Below, in pieces: positions 57,959 to 64,000 of a stretch of DNA of 64,000 bases. Positions within the stretch are counted from its first letter, which is position 1; the number at the start of each line of letters is the position of its first letter. The notes under the pieces are model-generated. The model searched no databases. It was not told the origin of the DNA and saw only the letters and a program-made list of their open reading frames with translations. The position numbers were made by a program, and so were the translations under genes. The stretch is taken from NCBI RefSeq assembly GCF_004799285.1, contig NZ_SSND01000001.1:434001-498000 (forward strand), in the 5' to 3' direction. This DNA is from Aliigemmobacter aestuarii (GTDB lineage Bacteria > Pseudomonadota > Alphaproteobacteria > Rhodobacterales > Rhodobacteraceae).

Positions 57959-59151
57959 CAGTTGCCTCCTCCGGTGACGGTCGAGGCCGCAGCGGTGCCC
58001 GCAGGCGGCCGGGCCAGTTCATTCAGCGGCAGGAAGGGCACGACACCCTGCCCCGCCTCGCCCCCCGAGACACCGTCAAGGATGACCTTGTTCATGTCGC
58101 CCAGAACCTTTTCCATCGTCTCCAGATACATCCGCCGCCGGGTCACTTCCGGGGCCTTCTTGTATTCTTCGTAGACGGCAAGGAAGCGGCTCGCCTCGCC
58201 CTCGGCGTCGTTGACCACGCGGGCGCGATAGGCCTCGGCGTCCTCGACAAGGCGCGCGGCCTCACCGCGTGCGCCAGCGGTGACGCGGTTGGCATAGGCG
58301 TCGGCCTCTTTCTCAAGCCGGTCGCGTTCCTGCTGTGCGGCCTGCACGGCGCGGAAGGCGTCGATCACCTCGCTGGGAGGGTCGGCTTTCTGGAAGTTCA
58401 CCCGCACCACGTTGATGCCCGCATTGTAGCTGTCCAGCGTCTGCTGGATGGCCGCGCGCAGGTCGGTGGCGATCCGGCCCCGGTCGCGGTTCAGGATCGG
58501 CGCAAGCTCGGTCCGGGCGATGATGTCGCGCATGGCCGATTCCGACACTGCGCGGATCGTCTCGGCGGGGTCCTTGAGGTTGAACAGGTAATCCTGCGGC
58601 GCCGTTTCGTTGATGTTCCAGACCACCTGGAATTCGATGTCGACGATGTTCTGGTCGCGCGTCAGCATCAGCCCGCTGTCCAGTTCGCCGCTGCGGCCGG
58701 TGCCGATGTCGGTCTGGCGTTCGCCGGTCACCTGAAGGATCTCGGCGGTGACAAGGGGCCAGGGCGCAAAGTTCAGGCCCGGCTGGCCGATGTTCGAGAA
58801 TTCGCCCAGGAACAGTTCGACCGAACGTTCTTCGGGCTTGACGGTGTAGAAGGACATGAAGGCCCAAAGCCCCGCCGCCGCAAGCGCGGCAAGGCCAAGC
58901 CCCTGGCGGGTGAACAGCGGACCCATCGGATTGCCGCCCGGCCCTCCCGGCCCGCGCCCGCCACCGCCGGTGCGGCCCTTGCCGCCCATCAGCACGCGAA
59001 GCTGTTCCTGCCCCTTCTTCATGATCTCGTCGATCTCGGGGATCTGCGGGCCTTCCTGCCCCGGCCTGCGCGGGCCGCGCCCGTCATTGCCGCGGCCGTC
59101 GCGATCATCGCCGCCGCCGCCACCGCCGCCCCAGGGTCCACCGTTAGACAT
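57958..59151 (-). CDS. hflK: HflK, SPFH-domain FtsH regulator
   Basis: 397 residues: a Gly/Arg/Asp-rich cytoplasmic N-terminus of about 80 residues (GGGGGGDDRDGRGNDGRGPR), a membrane helix (LGLAALAAAGLWAFMSFYTV), then a band-7 domain beginning KPEERSVELFLGEF, and coiled coil with QQERDRLEKEADAYANRV. Partner of HflC in the FtsH supercomplex; the hflK-hflC order is standard. Confidence 0.95.
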   Translation of the reverse strand: MSNGGPWGGGGGGGDDRDGRGNDGRGPRRPGQEGPQIPEIDEIMKKGQEQLRVLMGGKGRTGGGGRGPGGPGGNPMGPLFTRQGLGLAALAAAGLWAFMSFYTVKPEERSVELFLGEFSNIGQPGLNFAPWPLVTAEILQVTGERQTDIGTGRSGELDSGLMLTRDQNIVDIEFQVVWNINETAPQDYLFNLKDPAETIRAVSESAMRDIIARTELAPILNRDRGRIATDLRAAIQQTLDSYNAGINVVRVNFQKADPPSEVIDAFRAVQAAQQERDRLEKEADAYANRVTAGARGEAARLVEDAEAYRARVVNDAEGEASRFLAVYEEYKKAPEVTRRRMYLETMEKVLGDMNKVILDGVSGGEAGQGVVPFLPLNELARPPAGTAAASTVTGGGN

Positions 59152-59206
59152 GCCTCTTCCCTATCTCGTTGTCGTCTTGTGCTAACTGGTCATTCCGCCG
59201 CGAAAA

Positions 59207-60565
59207 TCAAGTTTTCCGCACCGGATTCCGCATCGTCACCAGTTCTTCCGACATGGTCGGATGCACGGCGACGGTGCGGTCGAAATCTTCCTTGGTCGCG
59301 CCCATCTTCACCGCGATGGCGGCAAGCTGGATCATCTCGCCCGCGCCGGGGCCGACGATGTGGCATCCCAGCACGCGGCGCGTGGCCTGCGAGACGATCA
59401 GTTTCATCAGCACCCGGTCGGGCCGGCCCGCGAACAGGCTCTGCATCGGACGGAAGGCTGCGGCATAGACCTCGATCGGTTCCCGGTCGCGCGCGGCTTC
59501 CTCGGTCAGGCCCACGGTGCCCAGTTCCGGCTGGGTGAAGACGGCGCTGGCCACAAGCTCGTGATCGGCCTTGCGGGGCCGGCCATTGAAGACGGTATCG
59601 GCAAAGGCATGCCCTTCGCGGATCGCGACCGGGGTGAGGTTGATGCGGTCCGTGACATCGCCCACGGCATAGATCGAGGGCACTGCCGTCTGGCTGTAGT
59701 CATCCACGATGATCTCGCCATTGCGGCCAAGGGCCACGCCCAGGGCTTCAAGCCCGAGCCCGGCGGAATTGGGCCTGCGTCCGGTGGCGTAAAGCACCAG
59801 GTCGAATTCCCGTTCGCTGCCGTCGGTGGCGACCGCGCGAATGCCTCCGCCGGTCTTTTCCAGGCGGATCACGTCGGTGCCGCAGTGGATGGCCACGCCA
59901 TTGGCCTGCATGGCGTTCGCGACATGGCCGCGCGCCTCGTCGTCGAAGCCGCGCAGGATCTGCGCGCCCCTGTAATATTGCGCGACATTCACCCCCAACC
60001 CATTAAGGATGCAGGCGAATTCGCTGGCGATGAAGCCGCCGCCCACCACCAGCGCGCGGCGCGGCAACGATTCGAGCTGAAACATCTCGTTCGAGGTGAC
60101 GGCCAGTTCGGCGCCGGGAATGTCGGGCACGAAAGGCCGCCCGCCGGTGGCGATGAGGATATGCGCGGCCGTCAGGCGCCGCCCGTCGGCCAGTTCGACC
60201 GTATGGGCATCGGCAAGGGTCGCGCGCTGGTCGAAGACGGTGACGCCCGCCCCCGACAGCCCGCCGCGATAGGCGGCCTCCAGCCGCGACAATTCGGCCT
60301 CCAGCTTGCCCCGGAACGCGGTCCAGTCGAAGCCGCCCGCCGTGACATCCCAACCATAGGCGCGGGCGTCCTCGATCGCGCCGGGATATTCGCTGGCATA
60401 GACCATCAGCTTTTTGGGCACGCAGCCCCGGATCACGCAGGTGCCGCCCATGCGGTATTCCTCGGCCAGCGCCACTTTCGCGCCCCCTTCTGAGGCCGCG
60501 ATGCGCGCCGCGCGCACCCCGCCCGAGCCGCCACCAATTACAAACAGGTCGAAGTCAAAAGCCAT
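59207..60565 (-). CDS. gor: Glutathione-disulfide reductase
   Basis: 452-residue NADPH- and FAD-dependent enzyme. FAD motif VIGGGSGGVRAAR near the N-terminus, redox-active disulfide Cys43-x4-Cys48 in GGTCVIRGCVPKK, NADPH motif GGGFIASEFA, ATGRRPN, the second FAD contact YAVGDVTDRINLTPVA, and the C-terminal HPTMSEE with the catalytic His. Keeps glutathione reduced, supplying the adjacent GST and the GPx. ATG 60565 lies four bases after the rpiA stop, so the two are cotranscribed. Confidence 0.95.
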   Translation of the reverse strand: MAFDFDLFVIGGGSGGVRAARIAASEGGAKVALAEEYRMGGTCVIRGCVPKKLMVYASEYPGAIEDARAYGWDVTAGGFDWTAFRGKLEAELSRLEAAYRGGLSGAGVTVFDQRATLADAHTVELADGRRLTAAHILIATGGRPFVPDIPGAELAVTSNEMFQLESLPRRALVVGGGFIASEFACILNGLGVNVAQYYRGAQILRGFDDEARGHVANAMQANGVAIHCGTDVIRLEKTGGGIRAVATDGSEREFDLVLYATGRRPNSAGLGLEALGVALGRNGEIIVDDYSQTAVPSIYAVGDVTDRINLTPVAIREGHAFADTVFNGRPRKADHELVASAVFTQPELGTVGLTEEAARDREPIEVYAAAFRPMQSLFAGRPDRVLMKLIVSQATRRVLGCHIVGPGAGEMIQLAAIAVKMGATKEDFDRTVAVHPTMSEELVTMRNPVRKT

Positions 60566-60569
60566 ACGG

Positions 60570-61355
60570 TCAATCCAGGTCGGCAAAGATGTTGTCGGTC
60601 GGGGCGAATTCCACCCGGTCGTCACTGACGGTGCCCGCGTTGATGTCGCGTACCGTCACGCGGCCATCGCCATGGCCGATCACCACGATGTCGCAGATGT
60701 CGATGAACAGCCCGTTTTCCACCACGCCGGGGATCTGGTTCAGGACCATCGCCAGCTGGCGCGGGTTGCCGATGCGCTTGAGGTGCAGGTCGATGATGTA
60801 ATTCGCCTCGTCGGTGACCAGCGGCGCCTCGCCGTTCATGCGCAGCGTGCAGTCGCGGTTCATCACATCCATGCTGACCAGAGTTTCCTCGATCAGCGCC
60901 TTGGTGGTCTGCCAGCCGAAGGGAATGACCTCGACCGGCAGCGGGAAGGCGCCAAGCTGCGTCACCTCCTTGGCCGCGTCGGCGATCACGATCATCTGGT
61001 CGCTTGCCGTGGCCACGATCTTTTCCTGCAGCAGCGCCGCACCGCCGCCCTTGATCAGGTTCAGGCCGGGATCGAACTCGTCTGCCCCGTCGATCGTCAG
61101 GTCCAGCCATTTCGCGTCATCCAGGCTGACCACCGGGATGCCCAGTTGCCGCGCCAGTTCCGCGGTGCGGGTCGAGGTAGGCACGCCCTGAACGCGGATG
61201 CCCTCCTCGCGGATACGTTCGGCAAGGCAGCGCACCATCCAGGCCGCCGTCGATCCGGTGCCGAGGCCCAGCTTCATGCCGTCCTCGACGAAATCCACCG
61301 CGCGTTTGGCGGCAACGAACTTGGCCTTGTCGATGGGCGACAGATCGGCGGACAT
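60570..61355 (-). CDS. rpiA: Ribose-5-phosphate isomerase A
   Basis: 261 residues. GLGTGSTAAWMV at about residues 29-40 binds phosphate, DGADEFD supplies the catalytic acid residues and IKGGGAALLQEKIVA follows. Interconverts ribose 5-phosphate and ribulose 5-phosphate in the pentose phosphate pathway. Upstream of gor in one operon, joining NADPH-generating sugar metabolism to NADPH-using glutathione reduction. Confidence 0.95.
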   Translation of the reverse strand: MSADLSPIDKAKFVAAKRAVDFVEDGMKLGLGTGSTAAWMVRCLAERIREEGIRVQGVPTSTRTAELARQLGIPVVSLDDAKWLDLTIDGADEFDPGLNLIKGGGAALLQEKIVATASDQMIVIADAAKEVTQLGAFPLPVEVIPFGWQTTKALIEETLVSMDVMNRDCTLRMNGEAPLVTDEANYIIDLHLKRIGNPRQLAMVLNQIPGVVENGLFIDICDIVVIGHGDGRVTVRDINAGTVSDDRVEFAPTDNIFADLD

Positions 61356-61640
61356 GGGCGGGCTCCTCTGGCAGAAGGGGGCGTTGGCTGACCCGCGTTA
61401 TAGGGAAAGCCTCGCCCGCGCGCGAGGGCAAAACGCGCAGGCGCCCGACGCGGCCCCGATCGCCGCCGCGAAAAGGGCGTTTGCGGCCCGCGCGCCCACG
61501 CCGTGTTTCATCCTTGTGCAACTGCGCAATTCCCCGCGGCACCGCCGCGCCACGGTCGTCAAGGGCGGTGCAGCGTCGCTTTCCGGCGCGCATGTCCGGG
61601 GTGGACGGGCCGACAGTGGTCGGCAAAGGAGCCCCCGCCG

Positions 61641-62327
61641 ATGTATGTCCTTCATTACGCCCCCGACAATGCCTCGCTGATCATCCGGCTCGCGCTGGAC
61701 GAGTTGCGCCTGCCCTACCGCACCGCACTGGTCGACCGGCGCGTGCGGGCGCAGGACAGCCCGGCCTACCGGGCGCTGAACCCCGCCGGGCTGATCCCGA
61801 CGCTGGAAACGCCCGACGGCCCGATCAGCGAGACCGGCGCGATCCTCGTGTGGCTGGCCGATCGCCACGGCGGCGGGCTGTTCCCGGCGGTGGATGCGCC
61901 AGACCGGGCCCGGGCCTTGAAGTGGCTGTTCTTCATGGCCAACACCGCGCATGCCGACCTGCGTCAGGTCTTCTACCCCCATCTGTACGTGACCGATGAA
62001 GGGCGGGCAGGCCATGCGGCGCTGGCACGGGCGCGGATGATCCGCAGCTTCGGGATCCTCGATCAGGCGGCGGCGGCGGCGCCCGCGCTGTTCGACCCGC
62101 CCTCGATCCTGTCGATCTATGTGGCGGCCATGATGCGCTGGTCGCAGCTTTACCCCCCGGATGACTGCGACTGGTTCCACCCCGAGGATTTTCCGGCACT
62201 GGGGCGGCTGGCGACGGAGCTTGAGAAACGGCCCTGCGTCACGGCCCTTTGCGTCGCCGAAGGGATGACACCCCGGCCCTTTACCCGACCGGCGCCGCCC
62301 TCACCGCCCGAGGGAGCGGCGCTTTAG
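61641..62327 (+). CDS. Glutathione S-transferase family protein
   Basis: 228 residues: a thioredoxin-like N-domain (MYVLHYAPDNASLIIRLALD) with NPAGLIPTLETPDGPISETG, whose Pro and Glu-Thr contact glutathione, then an all-helical C-domain. The catalytic residue is probably Ser13 or the nearby Asn; no Tyr6-type or Cys10-type pattern is obvious. AAAGGAG precedes ATG 61641. Divergent from rpiA-gor. Confidence 0.87.
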   Translation: MYVLHYAPDNASLIIRLALDELRLPYRTALVDRRVRAQDSPAYRALNPAGLIPTLETPDGPISETGAILVWLADRHGGGLFPAVDAPDRARALKWLFFMANTAHADLRQVFYPHLYVTDEGRAGHAALARARMIRSFGILDQAAAAAPALFDPPSILSIYVAAMMRWSQLYPPDDCDWFHPEDFPALGRLATELEKRPCVTALCVAEGMTPRPFTRPAPPSPPEGAAL

Positions 62328-62457
62328 ACCCGCGTGGCTGGCCTGGCAGGCACCGGGAATGGCGCATTTCATCGGCGCATGTCGGTTTTCAGCCTTGCCT
62401 GCGGGGGCCGCTGGCGCATCTTGGGCGGGCGCAGAACAGCACCCGGATGGCCGCCCA

Positions 62458-63831
62458 ATGTTCCTTTCCGTCTTTGACATCTTCAAGGTGGGCGTCGGCC
62501 CGTCGTCCAGCCACACGATGGGGCCCATGGTGGCCGGGGCGCGGTTCCTCAACAAGCTGCGCGCCAGCCCCTTCCAGTTCGCCGGGCTGAAGGCCAGCCT
62601 GCACGGCTCGCTCGCCTTCACCGGCGTGGGCCATGCCACGGACCGGGCGACGATCCTCGGGCTGGCCGGTTTCCGCCCCGACAGCTATGACGCCGCAAAG
62701 GCCGATGCTGCGCTGACCCGTATCCGCGAGACGAAGCGGATCGAGGTCGATGGTCTGCCGCCGCTGGCCTTCGATCCGTCCTCGGACCTGCTGTTCGACT
62801 ATGGCCCGAACCTGCCGGGCCACGCGAACGGGATGATCCTGAAGGCGACCGACGCGCAGGGCGACGTGATCCTTCAGGAAACCTATTATTCGATCGGCGG
62901 CGGCTTCGTGCTGACTGAGTCCGAACTGGCCATGGGCGAGGCGGCAAAGACCCGTGCCAGCTGCCCCCATCCGTTCGAATCCGGGGCCGAGATGCTGCGC
63001 ATGGCGGCGGAGTCGGGCCTGTCGATCGCGCAGATGAAACGTGCGAACGAACTCTGCTTCCGGTCAGCCGCCGAGCTTGACAGCGGCATCGCGCGGATCT
63101 GGCAGGTGATGAACGACTGTATCGACCGGGGCATGAAGGGCGAAGGCATCCTGCCCGGCGGGCTGAAGGTGCGCCGTCGCGCCAAGGGCATCCATGACCA
63201 GCTGATCGCCGAACGCGGGCTGAACCTGACCGCGCCGCACACGATCAACGACTGGATGAGCGTCTATGCGATGGCGGTGAACGAGGAAAACGCGGCCGGC
63301 GGACAGGTCGTGACCGCGCCCACCAACGGGGCCGCGGGCGTGGTGCCGGCGGTGCTGCGCTACTGGCTGGACCATGTGCCCGGGGCGCATCCCTCGCGTA
63401 TCGGGGATTTCCTGCTGACCGCCGCGGCCATCGGGGGCCTGTGCAAGCACAATGCCTCGATCTCGGGGGCGGAATGCGGTTGCCAGGCCGAGGTGGGATC
63501 GGCCAGCGCGATGGCGGCGGCGGGGCTTTGCGCTGTTTTGGGCGGCACGCCCGAACAGGTGGAAAACGCCGCCGAGATCGCGCTTGAGCATCACCTGGGC
63601 ATGACATGCGACCCGGTGAAGGGGCTTGTGCAGGTGCCCTGCATCGAACGCAACGGCCTGGGTGCGATCAAGGCGGTATCCGCCGCCTCGCTGTCGATGC
63701 GAGGCGACGGCAAGCATCTGGTCAGCCTTGACGCCTGCATCGAGACGATGCGCCAGACCGGCCACGACATGCACGAGAAATACAAGGAAACCTCGCTTGG
63801 CGGGCTGGCGGTGAACGTGCCGAACTGCTGA
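62458..63831 (+). CDS. sdaA: L-serine ammonia-lyase (single-chain, Fe-S)
   Basis: 457 residues. Beta domain starts [23 protein letters not shown]; alpha domain has the cluster Cys residues in [17 protein letters not shown] and GMTCDP, with a C-terminal Cys (VPNC) that may act as the tail residue in the active site. Converts serine to pyruvate and ammonia using a [4Fe-4S] cluster. ATG 62458 gives the family start; upstream codons are non-homologous. A terminator follows. Confidence 0.95.
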   Translation: MFLSVFDIFKVGVGPSSSHTMGPMVAGARFLNKLRASPFQFAGLKASLHGSLAFTGVGHATDRATILGLAGFRPDSYDAAKADAALTRIRETKRIEVDGLPPLAFDPSSDLLFDYGPNLPGHANGMILKATDAQGDVILQETYYSIGGGFVLTESELAMGEAAKTRASCPHPFESGAEMLRMAAESGLSIAQMKRANELCFRSAAELDSGIARIWQVMNDCIDRGMKGEGILPGGLKVRRRAKGIHDQLIAERGLNLTAPHTINDWMSVYAMAVNEENAAGGQVVTAPTNGAAGVVPAVLRYWLDHVPGAHPSRIGDFLLTAAAIGGLCKHNASISGAECGCQAEVGSASAMAAAGLCAVLGGTPEQVENAAEIALEHHLGMTCDPVKGLVQVPCIERNGLGAIKAVSAASLSMRGDGKHLVSLDACIETMRQTGHDMHEKYKETSLGGLAVNVPNC

Positions 63832-63841
63832 ACATGGAAGC

Positions 63842-63862
63842 GCCCCCGGGCGTGCCGGGGGC
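63842..63862 (+). terminator. Stem-loop after sdaA
   Basis: GCCCCCGG (63842-63849), loop GCGTG, CCGGGGGC (63855-63862): perfect 8-base stem 11 bases after the sdaA stop, lying between convergent genes. The tail ATCCTC has few T. Confidence 0.65.
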
Positions 63863-63866
63863 ATCC

Positions 63867-64000
63867 TCAGATCAGCACGAAGTCGGCGGCGGTCAGTGCC
63901 GTGCCATCGGCCAGATCGACGATCAGCGTGCGCCCGCCCGTCGCGTTGCCGTTGACATCGAACCACAGTTTGCCGTCGGACTGACGGTAAAGAAAGCGGT
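63867..64000 (-). CDS. C-terminal end of an RTX/serralysin-type secreted protein (partial)
   Basis: Reading leftwards from the window edge, an open frame ends at TGA (63867-63869) and gives 43 residues, RFLYRQSDGKLWFDVNGNA followed by TGGRTLIVDLADGTALTAAD and FVLI. This ending (FLY..SDGKLWFD..GNA... ALTAADFVLI) is the characteristic C-terminus of type-I-secreted RTX repeat proteins and M10 serralysin-like proteases, where it belongs to the secretion signal. The calcium-binding repeats and any catalytic domain would lie beyond the right edge. Confidence 0.7.
   Translation of the reverse strand, partial: RFLYRQSDGKLWFDVNGNATGGRTLIVDLADGTALTAADFVLI

Overview
The window is about 64 kb of high-GC DNA that reads as a chromosomal segment of an alphaproteobacterium, most likely Rhodobacteraceae (the Rhodobacter/Paracoccus group). 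Reasons: a SUV3-type helicase next to the FdxA ferredoxin and a CarD regulator; the hflK-hflC-degP-gor-rpiA-gst-sdaA order; an Anbu proteasome operon; a GTTC-N7-GTTC LexA-type box; and GC-rich stem-loops ending in a (C)AGGGTATTTTCATCAGGTTGAA-like core. I see no rRNA, tRNA, CRISPR array, phage or insertion sequence. About 66 protein-coding genes are supported; one is cut by each edge.

Layout. 0-5.4 kb: end of a Pro/Ala-rich protein with a PilP-like C-terminus, hpd (tyrosine degradation) divergent from an Lrp/AsnC regulator, cobT divergent from cobS, and carD. 5.7-10 kb: an operon TPR protein - SUV3-like helicase - S4 protein - fdxA. 10.1-14.1 kb: SCP2 protein plus lipase-like hydrolase, then a TetR - phenylacetate-CoA-ligase-like - enoyl-CoA hydratase operon behind a perfect palindrome. 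14.1-18.2 kb: the Anbu operon (ATP-grasp, alpha-E, transglutaminase, Anbu). 18.5-23.1 kb: ligase-associated exonuclease, ATP-dependent ligase, M3 peptidase. 23.3-28 kb: capsule-type protein, Gfo/Idh oxidoreductase, psd-pssA, rpoH. 28.2-34.2 kb: a catabolic cluster for a deoxy-sugar acid or related aldonic acid (FAH hydrolase, GntR regulator, two dehydrogenases, IlvD/Edd dehydratase, Hyi/OtnI-like isomerase) with two matching TGGTATACCA operators. 34.1-37.5 kb: RluA-type pseudouridine synthase, a small membrane protein, a hybrid histidine kinase. 37.6-44.6 kb: a polyamine-type ABC transporter (ATPase, two permeases, binding protein) flanked by two amidases. 44.7-50.2 kb: a secreted protein, a di-heme peroxidase behind two FNR/CRP-type boxes, waaA, and an overlapping gpx-deacetylase-thpR operon. 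50.5-55.2 kb: Nudix, DUF1178, SDR, FG-GAP protein, [2Fe-2S] ferredoxin, a free-standing DnaE2-type OB-fold protein behind a LexA-type promoter, a lipoprotein and an HD hydrolase. 55.3-64 kb: degP, hflC, hflK, gor, rpiA, gst, sdaA, and the C-terminal end of an RTX-type secreted protein at the right edge.

The most interesting observations are: (1) the DnaE2-like OB-fold gene at 53.5 kb whose promoter carries a LexA-type box over its -10 element; (2) the Anbu operon, a coherent but biochemically undefined modification/proteolysis system; (3) the sugar-acid cluster whose regulator and two operators can be connected from sequence alone; (4) a dispersed repeat at 14.2, 23.2 and 43.2 kb, two copies sharing a 59-base block with one mismatch; and (5) a 35-codon ORF with a good ribosome binding site between the permease and binding-protein genes of the ABC transporter. 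Assignments rest on reading translated sequence and remembered family motifs; no database search was run.
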